Positions 35,950 through 48,677 of a DNA stretch of 64,000 bases are shown here, in pieces; position 1 is the stretch's first letter, and each line of letters begins with the position of its first letter. Under the pieces are notes generated by a model. The model was not told the DNA's origin. It worked only from the letters and a program-made list of their open reading frames with translations, and did no database searches. The translations under genes and the position numbers were made by a program. The stretch comes from Neoceratodus forsteri. Its lineage: Eukaryota > Chordata > Ceratodontiformes > Ceratodontidae. The stretch covers positions 825,498,001 through 825,562,000 of the forward strand of contig CM057452.1 of the NCBI GenBank assembly GCA_016271365.2, read 5' to 3'.

Positions 35950-37050
35950 CATTTAAAGTTAAAATGTAAAGATTTGTACCTTAATAACTTTACTACTGTT
36001 CAACAGATGTGCCTGACATTTGGCAGGCGTGGAGTGTTAGTATAGATCTTGAGATCTGCTAAGTTTTGTACCAGTCGGATATACGGTTGTGGAGTTATTA
36101 AGCAACATTCCGTAGCGCACTTACGCTTTTTTACACATTCTTTGCTCGTGCCTAAAGGTGTCACGGTTTGCGTGACTGGTCCAAAAATTTCAGGGAGCAT
36201 GTGGCCAGGGTCCCTGATGTGTCTTTTGAAGATTTTGTGAAAAAATATTGAATGGTTCAAAAGTTATTCAAAACACAAATTTTCCATTATAGTCAATGGG
36301 AAACGTTAACAAAAAGTTTGACAGTGTCGCAAATGTGGATTTTTGCATTGCAAAGTAACCCAGTAGTGTCGCAAATCCACCATTTTTTTTTCAGTTACTG
36401 ATCACAGAAATGCTTGCCATTTAAAATTGGGACCCTCTAGAGACACAATTATTTTTTCGTTTACCTAGTCAAGCCCTGAGGATGCTAGGCATGTCTTTAT
36501 TTTGGGATTAAACACCCCAGAAATATGTTTTTGAAATTTGGGGGAAAAGCAGTGTCGAACCTGAGACACTTTCATGATTTTTGGCGATACTACTATTCGA
36601 CACTATGGGGAAAATAACAGGAATTCTTTGCCACCCTGCTGCAAAACACTGGTTTGGTCTTTTGGGATGAAATTTGGAGGGAAGAGAACCAACAACCCAC
36701 ATATGTGCCTTTCGGTGGTTTGGTGACAAAATATTGTACGGATGGAAAGTTACAGTGCTCCAAAGTTGACGCTTTTTCCCATAGACTAACATTCTGGTGA
36801 CCACCGTGCCTTTCAGGGCCCGTATCTCGGAAACGCTTTGTGATACGGACTTTTCATTGTGAAAATGCTTAGCCCCTTAGGGGCTAAGTGTTAGGTGCAA
36901 ATCTAGCCAGGAAAGTCATGAATCATATGAAAATTGTTTTTTTTTCTACATCATGTGGTTCCTGAGATATAAGCAACTTAGTATTCCAAGTGCTCATTTT
37001 CTAGTCTGAGTCCCATTATCATGCATACATTCTTTGTATTCTGTGTGTTT
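35950..37050 (+). repeat. Non-coding module, second forward copy
   Basis: Block order matches 29585-30960: CCTTAATAACTTT (35974), GGATATACGG, TTTTGAAGATTTTGTGAAAA (36218), GTGTCGCAAAT (36325, 36367) and CGTATCTCGGAAACGC (36821). It is followed by a GCGTT-rich segment, as in the first copy. Confidence 0.65.
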
Positions 37051-37079
37051 CTTTATGCAGCTGTTGGTGAAAAAAACGG

Positions 37080-37343
37080 GTGTGCGCTTGCGTTAGTGTC
37101 TTACTTAGCGTTCCCAGTTGTGTTTCTGTAACTGTCTGCATTAAAGTTCCCGTCTATGTCACCATGTGCGTTACATGTGCATTTTCGTTTGCACTTGCCT
37201 TTGCGTTACTGTTACCATTTGCGTTTCTGTGACCATGTGAGTAACTGTTTGCTCTTGTGTTTGCATTGCAGTAACCACCATTCTTATGTGAAAAAAAACA
37301 TGTGGTGGGAACACAGGGCGCTCCAACCACCACAATGCACTGC
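37080..37343 (+). repeat. GCGTT-rich segment before array A
   Basis: Related to 31063-32055, including the ACATGTGGTGGGAACACAGG hairpin block. In the other locus a ~250-bp arm follows; here the array starts at once, so the arm appears deleted. Confidence 0.5.
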
Positions 37344-40060
37344 CCCCCACAGACCAGGTAGTGCATCCTGAGTGGAGAGCCACAGGAAAAGAAAGCCCAT
37401 GGACATCAATGGTACACCTCCCTGGTTGCAGGAACACACAAGTTAGGACAGGGTGGAGTTGCATGGCATCAGCCAGGCAATGCCCGCCCCACCCCTCAAA
37501 CCAGGTACTGCATTCTGAGTGGAGACCCACAGGAAAACAAAGGCCATGGACATCAATGGTACACCTCCGTGATTGCAGGCATGCACAAGTTAGGACAGTT
37601 AGGAGTTGTACAGCCTCAGCCAGGCAATGCCCCCCCACTCCAGACCAGGTACTGCATCCAGAGTGGAGACTCACAGGAAAACAAAAGCTATTGACATCAA
37701 GGTAGACATCCCTGATTGCAGGAACACACAAGTTAGGACAGTTTGGAGTTGCAGGGCCTCAGCCAGTCATCCCCCAAGACTGGCACTGCATCCTGAGTGG
37801 AGACCCACAGCAAAACTGAGGCCATGAACATCAACGGTATACCGCCCTGATTGCAGGTGTACACAGGTTAGGACAGTTTGGAGTTGCAGAGCGTCAGCCA
37901 GTCAGTGCCCCCCCAAGACCAAGTAGTGCATCCTGAGTGGAGAACCACAGGAAAACAAAGGCTATGGACATCAACGGTACACCTCCCTGGTTGCAGAAAC
38001 ACACAAGTTAGTACAGTTTGGAGTTGCAAGGTGTCAGCCAGGCAATGCCCCCCACCCCTGACCAGGTACTGTGTCCTCAGTGGAGACCCACAGCAAAACT
38101 GAGGCCATGGACATCAACGGTACATCTCTCTGATTGCAGGTGTATACAAGTTAGAACAGTTTGGAGTTGCATGATGTCAGCCAGGCAATGCCTCCCCCAG
38201 GCCAGGTACTGCATCCTGAGTGGAGACCCACAGCCAAACTGAGGACCTGGACATCAACGATACACCTCTGTGATTGCAGGTGTACACAAGTTAGGACAGT
38301 TAGGAGTTGCATGGCCTCAGCCAGGCAATGCCCTTCCAGACCAGGTACTGCATCCTGAGTGGAGACCCACAGGAAAATAAAGGCTATGGACATTAACAGT
38401 ACACCTCCATGATTGCAGGAACACACACGTTAGGACAGTTAGGAGTTGCATGGTGTCAGCCAGGCAATGCCCACCCCAGACCAGGCACTGCATCCTGAAT
38501 GGAGACCCACAACAAAACTGAGGCCATGGACATCAATGGTACACCTCTCTGATTGCAGGTATACACAAGTTAGGACAGTTAGGAGTTGCACAGCCTCAGC
38601 CAGACAATGCCACCCCAGACCAGGTACTGCATCCTAAGTGGGGACCCACAGGAAAACAATGGCTATGGACATCAATAGTACACCTCTGTGATTGCAGGAA
38701 CACACAAGTTAGGACAGTTAGGAGTTGCACGATGTCAGCCAGGCAATGCCCCCCTCCAGACCAGGTACTGCATCCTGAGTGGAGACCCACAGCAAAACTG
38801 AGGCCATGGACATCAATGATACACCTCCATGATTGCAGCTATACACAAGTTAGGACAGTTAGGAGTTGCACGGCCTCAGCCAGACAATGCCACCCCAGAC
38901 CAGGTACTGCATCCTAAGTGGGGACGCACAGGAAAACAAAGGCTATGGACATCAATGGTACACCTCCCTGATTGCAGGATCATACAAGTTATTACAGTTA
39001 GGAGTTGCACGGTGTCAGCCAGACAATGCCCCCCCACACCAGGCACTGCATCCTGAATGGAGACCCACAGCAAAACTGAAGCCATGGACATCAACGGTAC
39101 ACCTCCCTGATTGCAGGTGTACACAAGTTAGGACAGTCAGAGTTGCACAACGTCAGCCAAGCAATGCCCCCCTTCCAGTCCAGGTATTGCATCCTGAGTG
39201 GAGACCCACAACAAAACTGAGGCCATGGACATCAACGGTATACCTCCCTGATTGCAGATGCACACAAGTTAGGACAGTTAGGAGTTGCACGGCCTCAGAC
39301 AGACAATGCCCCCCCTACCCGACCAGGTACTGGATCCCAAGTGGAGACCCACAGGAAAATAAAGACTATGCGCATAAATGGTACACCTTCCTGATTGCAG
39401 GAACACACAAGTTAGGACAGTTAGGAGTTGCATGGCCTCAGCCAGGCAATGCCCCCCCCAGACTAGGACTGCATCCTGAGTGGAGACCACAGCAAAACTG
39501 AGGACATGGACATCACCAGTACACCTCTGTGATTGCAGGTGTACACAAGTTAGGACAGTTAGGAGTTGCACGGCCTCAGCCAGACAATGCCCCCCGCCAG
39601 ACCAGGTACTGTATCCTGAGTGGAAACCCACAGGAAAACAAAGGCTATGGACATCAATGGTACACATCCCTGATTGCAGGAACACAAAAGTTAGGACAGT
39701 TAGGAGTCGCACGGCCTCAGCCAGGCAATGCTCCCCAACCAAGTCCTGCATCCTGAGTGGAGAACTACTGCAGAACTGAGGCCATGGGCATGAATGGTAC
39801 ACATCCCTGATTGCAGGTACACACAAGTTACCACAGTTTGGAGTTGCACAGAGTTAGCCAGGCAATGCCCAACCCTCACAGACCAGGCACTGCATCTTGA
39901 GTGGAGACTCACAGTAAAACTGACAGGATGGAGATAAATGGTGCAACTATGTGACTGCAGCTGCATACAAGTTAGAACACTGAGGAGTTGCACGGACTCA
40001 GCCAGGCAATGCCCCCCACCAAGCAGGTACTGGATCCTGAGTGGAGAGCAGAGTACGAGG
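37344..40060 (+). repeat. Array A: ~20 tandem units of ~140 bp
   Basis: The anchor CCAGGTACTGCATCCTGAG recurs about every 140 bases (37354, 37501, 37645, 38761, 38900 and so on). Two unit types largely alternate: one with GGAAAACAAAGGCTATGG and GGAACACACAAG, the other with GCAAAACTGAGGCCATGG and GGTGTACACAAG. This gives a dimeric period near 280 bases. Open frames in the array, up to 211 codons, follow from the repeat and are not treated as genes. Confidence 0.95.
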
Positions 40061-40139
40061 TGTCTGATAATAGGTGAAGACAAACTAGTTCTGTATACAG
40101 ATCACGATACCTATTCAATACTGATAATAAAGGCACGAT

Positions 40140-40300
40140 ACGCTTTTAGTTACTAGAAAATATTTATATAAATGTAATGTTTTATCAAAATATATTAAAA
40201 TAAAATAACTTTTTCATTTTTTAATACAAAAGATATATAAAATAAAGATTTAAAAATATATTTTTCATTTAGAAAATATTAATTATACAAGTATAAAGAT
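40140..40300. other. Very AT-rich segment
   Basis: Almost only A and T for about 160 bases, between array A and the last exon of the Myb/SANT-like gene. No clear polyadenylation signal for the - strand gene was identified. Confidence 0.6.
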
Positions 40301-40309
40301 CATTGATGG

Positions 40310-40420
40310 GGAGGTGTGCTTTCTGGTCGAGGCAGCACAGACCAGAACACTGGATCATATGTGGAGGCGCACTGGAAGTGGAAACTGCTGCGCTGAGAGG
40401 AGATATCGGTGCCGTGGAGG
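40310..40420 (+). pseudogene. Inverted, internally deleted fragment of the Myb/SANT-like exon
   Basis: The + strand reads VCFLVEAAQTRTLDHMWRR then continues into a segment with AAGTGGAAACTGCTGCGC. It parallels VCCLVKAAQTKG...LNHMWR...KWKLLRL of the exon at 48678-48999 on the - strand, with pieces missing. It therefore lies opposite in orientation to the gene and touches its last exon. Confidence 0.7.
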
Positions 40421-40999
40421 GTCTTCAGCTTTGCCCAGGGAGACTGGATTCAGCTACATGCAGAGGTGTGGTGCTGGCCTGCTCCGTGCCATCTGTGGCC
40501 ATGTTGACAGGCTCAAGCAGGAGGTTGACCATCCCCTGCAAGACACGCAACATGGCCCGGATTTCATCCTGGCCCTGTAGCAGGCGGTCAACCTTCTGCT
40601 CCAGTCTGTCTACATGGCCAAAGAGCGCATGGATCCATTGTCTTTTTTTAGGACCTGTAAACAGAAAATACAAAAATGAGTATGTACATTGATAAGTGTA
40701 GCTTTGTCGTATATGTTATTACTAAATACATTCACAATACGTTTGTATGGTTAATAGTTCACTTTTGTTAATTGAATATTATCATCATACATAGCACTGT
40801 TTATTCCACAGCTGAAAATTAAGATATGCACATCATCGTTACGACAGTCTGATGTCAGGTGAGACATGTTAGGAGAGTGAGGAGTTGTATGGGGTGAGTC
40901 ATGGAATGACCCCTGCCTCGCCCCCACACAGTAGGTGCTACAGCAAAGTACAGAGCAACAGCAAAAGTAAACCATGGAGATGAATGGCACATCTACGTT

Positions 41000-43900
41000 A
41001 TTGCAGGTTCACACAAGTTCCTACAGCTAGGGCTTGCATGCCATCAGCCAGACAAGTCCCCCCCACCCCCCTTCCAGCCTAGATGTGGTACTGCATCCTG
41101 AGTGGATAGCTACAGCAAAAGTAAAGTCATGGTCATCAATGGTACACCTGACTGACTGCAGGAACACAGAGGTTAGCTCAGTTAGGAGTTGCATGGCCTT
41201 GCTCAGGTGATGGGACGCCCATCCAACATGAGTTACTACATACTAAGTGAAGAGCCACAGCAAAAGTTAAGTATGGAGATCAATGGTAGACCTCTGTTAT
41301 TGTAGGTACACACAAGTTAGCACAGCTAGGAGTTGTGCGGCATCAGCTAGGCAATGCACCCCCCTCTCAAGCAGGCACTGTATACTTAGTGGAGAGATAC
41401 AGCAAAACTACTGGGATGGAGATCAACAGTACATCTTCTTGATTGCAGTTGTGCACAAATTAGTTCACTGTGTAGTTGCGTGGCTTGAGCCAAGCAATGC
41501 TTCCCCCCCAAAAGAAAACAGGTCCGTGCATTCTGAGTGGAGAGCCACAGCAAAACTGAGGACATGGATATGAAGAGTAGATGTCCCTGATTGCAGGTAC
41601 CTACAAGTAACCACAGTTAGGAGTTGCATGGTCTCAACCAGGGAATGCCCCCCCCCCTGACCAGGTACTGCATCCTGAGTGGAGAGCCACAGCAAAACTG
41701 AGGGCATGAACATCTACAGTATATCTCTTTGATTGCAGGCACACACAAGTTAGCACAGTTAGGAGTTGCATGGCCTCAGGCAGACAATGACGCCCCCCCA
41801 ACCAGGTCCTGCATCCTGAGTGGATAGCCACAGCAAAACTGAGGCCGTACAGACAAATTAGCACAGTTAGGAGTTGCACAGCCTCAGCCAGGCAATAACT
41901 CCCCAGACCAGGTACTGCATCCTGACTGGAGAGTCACTGCAAAACTGAGGCCATGGACATCAATGGTACACCTCTCTGATTGCAGGCACACACAAGTTAG
42001 CACAGTTAGGAGTTGCATGGAGTCAGGCAGGCAATCCCCCCCACCCTATAGGTCCTGAATCCTGAGTGGAGAGCCACAGCAAAACTGAGCCAAGGACATG
42101 AACAGTACATGCCCCTGATTGCAGGTACACACAAGTTAGCACAGTTAGGAGTTTCAAAGCCTCAACCAGGTAATGCCGCCTGCTCACCCTCAGAAACTAC
42201 ATCCTGAGTGGAGAGCCACAGCAAAACTGAGGACATGGACATCAACGGTACACCTCTTTGATTTTAGGTACACATACGTTAGCACAGTTAGGAGTTGCAT
42301 GTCCTCTGGCAGGCAATGCCCACCCCCCCTGACCAGGTACTGCATCCTGAGTGGAAAACCCCAACAAAACTGAGGCCATGGACATAAATGGTACACATCA
42401 CTGATTGCAGTCACACACAAGTTGGAACAGTTATGAGTTGCACGGCCTCATCCAGGGAATGTCCCCAACCCCCCCAGACCAGGTACTGCATGCTAAGTGG
42501 AGAGCCACAACAAAACTGAGGCCATGGACATCAACAGTACACCTCTCTGATTGTAGACACACACAAGTTTGCACAGTTAGTAGTTGCATGCCCTCAGGCA
42601 AGAAATGCCCCCCCGGACCAGGTCCTGCATCCTGAGTGGAGAACTACTGCTAAACTGAGGGCATGGACATCTACAGTACATCTCTTTGATTGCAGGCACA
42701 CACAGGTTAGCACAGTTAGGAGTTGCATGGCCTCAGGCAGACAACGACGCCCCCAACCAGGTTCTGCATCCTGAGTGAAGAGCCACAGCATAACTGAGGC
42801 CGTACAGACAAATTAGCACAGTTAGGAGTTGCACAGCCTCAGCCAGGCAATAACTCCCCAGACCAGGTACTGCATCCTGACTGGAGAGTCACTGCAAAAC
42901 TGAGGCCATGGACATCAATGGTACACCTCTCTGATTGCAGGCACACACAAGTTAGCACAGTTAGGAGTTGCGTGGAGTCAGGCAGGCAATCCCCCCCCCA
43001 CCCAATAGGTCCTGCATCCTAAGTGGAGAGCCACAGCAAAACTGAGCCAAGGACATGAACAGTACATGCCCCTGATTGTAGGTACACACAAGTTAGCACA
43101 GTTAGGAGTTTCAAAGCCTCAACCAGGTAATGCCACCTGCTCACCCTCCGAAACTACATCCTGAGTGGAGAGCCACAGCAAAACTGAGGGCATGGACATC
43201 AACGGTACACCTCTTTGATTTTAGGTACACACACATAAGCACAGTTAGGAGTTGCATGGCCTCCGGTAGGCAATGCCCACCCCCCGACCAGGTACTGCAT
43301 CCTGAGTGGAGAACCCCAACAAAACTGAGGCCATGGACATGAATGGTACACATCACTGATTGCAGGCACACACAAGTTGGAACAGTTATGAGTTGCATGG
43401 CCTCATTCAGGGAATGTCAGCCCCCCCCAGACCAGGTACTGCATGCTAACTGGAGAGCCACAACAAAACTGAGGCCATGGACATCAACGGTACACCTCTC
43501 TGATTGTAGACACACATGAGTTTGCACAGTTAGTAGTTGCATGCCCTCAGGCAGGCAATGCCCCCTTGGACCAGGCCCTGCATCCTGAGTGGAGAACTAC
43601 TGCTAAACTGAGGTCATGGACATGAATGGTGCAAGTCCCTAATTGCAGGTACATACAAGTTTGCACAGTTATGAGTTGCACAGACTTAGCCAGACAATGC
43701 CCTCCCTCCCCCTAGACCAGGTACTGTTTCCTGAGTGGAGAGACACAGCAAACATGACACCATGAACATCAATGGTAGATGTCTATGATTATAGGTACAC
43801 ACAAGTTAGCACAGTTAGTAGTTGCATGGCCTCAGGCAGACAATGCTCCCCCACCAAGTCCTGCATCCTGAGTGGACAACTACTGCAAAACTGATGCCAT

Positions 43901-44930
43901 TGTCATGAATGGTACACATTCCTGATTACAGATACACACAAGTTAGCACAGTTAGGAGCTGCATGGAGTTAGCCAGCCAATGCCCCGCCTCCCCCCAGAC
44001 CAAGTACTGCATCCTGATTGGAGAGCCACAGCAAAAATTAGGCCATGTACATCAACAGTAGATGTACTTGATTGCAGGGACACACAAGTTAGCACAGTTA
44101 AGAGTTGTACTACCTCAGCCAGGGAATGCCCCCACCCCTCTAGACCAGGTCCTGCATCCTGAGTGGAGAGCCACAGCAAAACTGAGGCCATGGACATCAA
44201 CAGTACCATCTCTTATTGTAGGTGTACACAAATTATCAAAGTTAGGAGTTGCACAGCCTCACCAGGCAATGCCCCTTCGCCTCCACAGATGAGGTAGTGT
44301 ATCCTGAGTGGAGAGGTATAGGAAAACAAGGCATGGACATCAATGGTACAGCAAAGTGATTACAGGTACACACAAGTTAGGACAGTTAGGAGTTGCATGG
44401 CCTCAGCCAGGCAATCACCCCCCCAGACTAGATGCTGCATACTGAGTGGAGAGCCACAGGAAAACAAACACCGTGGACATCAATGATACACCTCCCTGAC
44501 TGTAGGTGCACACAAGTTAGCACAGTTAGGAGTTGAATGGCTTTAGCCAGGCAACACACCCCCCTCTCAGAACAGGTATTGCATCCTGAGTGGAGAGCCA
44601 CAGTTAAACTGAGGTATTGACATCAACGGTGTACTTGTCTGATTACAGGTGAACACAAGTTAGGACACTTAGGCGTTGCACTCTGTCAACCAGGCAAACC
44701 CCCCCAGAACACATACTGCATCCTAAGTGGACAGCCACAGCAAAACTACTGACTTGCACATTTAATGGTGGAGCTGTTTGATTGCAGGTGCAGACAAGTT
44801 ACCAGAGTTAGGAGTTGCACGGTGTCAGCCACACAATGGGCTCGCTCCTTCCTGCCTGCAAACCAGGTAATGCATTGTGAGCGGAGAGTCTCAGCACAAG
44901 TAAAGCCTTGCACAACAATAGTATGTATCA
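41000..44930 (+). repeat. Array B: tandem ~137-140 bp units, with ~955-bp higher-order duplication
   Basis: Units resemble array A but belong to a distinct subfamily (GTTAGCACAGTTAGGAG, GAGAGCCACAGCAAAACTG). A block of about seven units is duplicated with an offset of 955-958: GAGGCCGTACAGACAAATTA occurs at 41841 and 42796, and ACTACTGCTAAACTGAGG at 42643 and 43600. Units at both edges are more diverged. Confidence 0.95.
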
Positions 44931-46380
44931 CTGTGAGTGACTTGTAGAAGTTTTATTTGTGTTGTATATTGCTAGTGTGTGTAGTATGTTGAAGTACTTA
45001 TGCTCAGCACTGCCAGTTGGCTCTATCTTCACCGCATGCACTGGTTGGTGCAACCCAGTCTCCCTGACAGCTAAACAAAAATTTACATTTTTAATAACAT
45101 ATCTTATCACAATATGTATGCTCATTAACAATGGTATTGTTTTTCATGCTCTGTTCCCTGACTATCTGCTAAATGGTGAGTTGTGAGGTATAAGTCAAGT
45201 AAACTAGTGGAGATTAACATGAGTTTTTTCGATAGCATGTGAACACAAGTTACAACAGTTATTTGTTTGGTGTATTACAGAAGTAAATGACACTGTTTGG
45301 CCACTTGAGAATGCATTTACATTATGATCTGAGACTGAAGAGAAAAAGTTTATTGCATTTAGATTAATATGTGCTATTATACCATGGACATAAGTGAACA
45401 GCCAATGCAATGGTCAGATTGGCAGTTTTACACTGGTGTAAATCCTCTGATAATCTCTGGCTGATGAGCAAATACTAATGGAGGTCATCTGCAGCTCAGG
45501 AATAAATACAATAAGAAAAAACCTCTTTAAAACTTTTATTTTATTATATTAAAAAAAAAACTAGGTATTGTCGCAATAAGCCACTCGGAGGATGTGGGTT
45601 ATCAGTGGATTTACCATGCCTGAAAGGATTTACTCAGTCGGCTGCGCATCGTGGGTTAAACACTCCAGGCATGGTAAATCCCACGATAACCAAGACCCTC
45701 TTGTGGCTTATTTTTTAGCTGTATGTAGAGAAGTTTGGGTACTGTACAATATTATTCCTTGTCAAACCATTTCCATTTCTCACTCAACTAATGCTCACAC
45801 TATGGACACATTAGATATTTGATCTGAAGAGCTGAGACGCAGTTGGATAGTGCCAACTGTTTAAGTTAAAACCAAAAGGTATAACGTGTAGTGCTAACAT
45901 ACAGGTGATGTCAACTTACATAAGTCAATTATATAGGTGCCTGACATCACCTGGACAAAACTTCAAGCTGTGTGATGTTATATGTTGTTAGTCAACCAGT
46001 GGTCTTCTCCACCAAGAACCCTTGTTACCACGTGAAGAACATCTATTGGATCTGCAGTGGTTGTAAAGACATGTACTGAAGCTGTGTATATAGTAATGTG
46101 AGAGCTTATTTAGATTATTCATGTACAGGTTTTTGCAGTGACTACTTACACAGTTAGAGCTTGGCAATGCCACCCCTCACCACCTGTGAATAGCCATTGT
46201 AAAGTATGTGATGACACAGTTCGATTCAAGACATGTACCTTTTAACAGTATATTTCATGTTTACCAGTCATGCACAAGCTATTGTGATAAGGTATTGCCC
46301 AGCTGAATTACCTCATTAAGTAAATATTCACCCTGTGAGAGCATGTGGTTATCTGTCTTTGTTGTGGTACTAATGAATTT
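44931..46380. other. Non-array part of the intron
   Basis: No gene recognised. It contains the foldback element at 45574-45716; otherwise AT-rich unique sequence. Confidence 0.5.
45574..45716. mobile_element. Hairpin (foldback) element in intron
   Basis: Arms of about 50 bases: AATAAGCCAC, GGTTATC and GGATTTACCATGCCTG on the left, with complements on the right, around a ~40-base loop containing a TGGGTTAAACACTCC segment. Confidence 0.75.
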
Positions 46381-46492
46381 CTCTTACCTTCTGACTCTAC
46401 GAGAATGACACTTTCATCTGAGTCGTCACCCTCCACAGCTTCCGTTGGAACTGGCACTACCTCACCCTGAAGTGGGGAGCGAATACGATGTT

Positions 46493-48677
46493 CTGTAAAT
46501 TAATAATAATACATATTTACAGCCAGGTACTGCATCTTAAGTGGAGAGGCACAGGAAAACAAAGGCTATGGACATCAACGGTACACCTCTGTGATTGCAG
46601 GAACACACAAGTCAGAACAGTTAGGAGTTTCACGATGTCAGCCTGGCAATGCCCTCCCCCCAGACCAGGTACTGCATCCTGAGTGGAGACCCACAGCAAA
46701 ACTGAGGCCATGGACATCAATGGGTACACCTCTGTGATTGCAGGTGTACACAAGTTAGGACAGTTAGGAGTTGCACGGCCTAAGCCAGGCAATGCTCCCC
46801 CCAGACCAGGTACTGCATCCTGTGTGGAGACCCACAGGAAAACAAAGGCTATGGACATCAATGGTACACCTCCCTGACTGCAGGTGTACACAAGTTAGGA
46901 CAGTTCAGAGTTGCACGGTGTCAGCCAGGCAATGCCCCCTTCCAGACCATGTACTGCATCCTGAGTGGAGACCCACAGCAAAACTGAGGCCATGGACATC
47001 AACGGCATACCTCCTTGTTTGCAGATGCACACAAGTTAGGACAGTTTAGAGTTGCACGGTCTCAGCCAGACAATGCCCCCCCCCACAGACCTTGTACTAC
47101 ATCCTGAGTAGAGAGGCACAGGAAAACAAAGGCTATGGACATCAATGGTACACCTCCCTGGTTGCAGGAACACACAAGTTAGGACAGTTTAGAGTTGCAC
47201 GGTGTCAGCCAGGCAATGTCCCCCCCAGACCAGGTACTTCATCCTGAGTGGAGACCCACAGCAAAACTGAGGGTATGAACATCAACGGTACACATCTCTG
47301 ATTGCAGGTGTACACAAGTTATGACAGTTTGGAGTTGCACGGCGTCAGCCAGGCAATTGCCCCCCCCCAGACCAGGTACTGCATCCTGAGTGGAGACCCA
47401 CAGAAAAACTGAGGCCATAGAGATCAACGGTATACCTCCCTGATTGCAGATGCACACAAGTTAGGACAGTTAGGAGTTGCATGTCCTCAGCCAGACAATG
47501 CCCCCCCAGACCAGGTACTTCATCCTAAGTGGAGATCCACAGGATAACAAAGGCTATGGACATCAACAGTACACCTCCCTGATTGCAGGAACACATAAGT
47601 TAGGACAGTTAGGAGTTGCACGGTGTCAGACAGGCAATGCCCCCCCAGACCAGGCACTGCATCATCATGGAGACCCACAGCAAAACTGAGGCCATGGACA
47701 TCAACAGTACACCTCCCTGATTGCAGGTGTACACAAGTTAGGACAGTTCAGAGTTGCACGGTGTCAGCCAGGACATGCCCCCCACCAGATCAGGTACTGC
47801 ATCCTGAGTGGACAGCCACAGCAATACTGAGGCCATGGATATCAACGGTATATCTCCCTGATTGCAGATGCACACAAGTTAGGACAGTTAGGAGTTGTAC
47901 GACATCAGACAGGCAAATTTCCCCCTCCACCCACATAGCAAGTACTTCATCTTGAGTGGAGAGTTACAGGAAATCTAAGGTTATGGACATATGTGACACA
48001 CTTCCATCATTGCAGTTGAAGACAAGTTAGGAGACTGATGAGTTGGATGGACTCTGCTAGGTAATGCTCCAGCCCCTTCCTAGGCTAGGTGCTGTATCCT
48101 GAGTGTAGAACAACAGGAAAACTAAAACCATAGGCATCAATGGTACACCTCCCTGGTTGTAGATGTACACAAGTTAGCACTGTTATGAGTTTCATGGCCT
48201 TACTAGGGAATATGCCCCCACACACACACATAACAGGTACTGAATCCTGAGTGTAGAGCAACAGCACAACTAAGGCAATGGACATGAACACTGCATCTCT
48301 TTCTGATTGGAGCTGTACATAAGTGTTCACAATTAGGAGCTGCATGTCCTCAAGGAGGCTATGTGCAACTACCCCTTCCCCCACATCAGGCACTGCATCC
48401 TCAGTGGAGATCTACAGGAAAACAAAGGACAAGGGCTTCATTGGAGTACCTCTGTATAACATCTGTACATTACTTAGGTCAGTGAGGAGTTGAATGGCCT
48501 CAGACTTGCAATGCCCCTCCTTACCCCCCCTGGCAGACAAGGCAGTGGGTCCTGAATGTGATGCTGCAGCTCAACTACAACTGTTGAATTACTGATATTG
48601 GTATCAAATATGACTGTCCAGTGTAGTAACGAGCGGTTAACATCTTGTTAATAGTATTCAGTTTGATTTATACTTAC
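46493..48677 (-). other. Intron 1 of the Myb/SANT-like gene (2185 bp)
   Basis: Bounded on the - strand by donor GTAAGTA (48677-48671) and acceptor TTTACAG (ending 46493). It is nearly filled by array C. Confidence 0.65.
46515..48550 (+). repeat. Array C: ~140-bp units of the array A type
   Basis: Units share GACCCACAG, GTTAGGACAGTT and the alternating GGAAAACAAAGG / GCAAAACTGAGG types with array A. From about 47940 the units become diverged and irregular. Confidence 0.93.

Larger units (their letters stand above)
40655..46387 (-). other. Intron 2 of the Myb/SANT-like gene (5733 bp)
   Basis: Bounded by donor GTAAGAG (46387-46381) and acceptor TTTACAG ending at 40655 on the - strand. It contains array B and the 44930-46380 sequence. 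Confidence 0.65.

Noticed and set aside
37156..40083. Long open frames through array A on both strands, up to 211 codons at 38866-39501
   Set aside because: They follow the ~140-bp repeat, change frame between units and have no stop-free conservation; they are by-products of the array.
37344..48550. A splice-acceptor-like CTGATTGCAG in every array unit on the + strand
   Set aside because: The genes that contain the arrays are on the - strand, and no matching donor or coding exon follows each unit.
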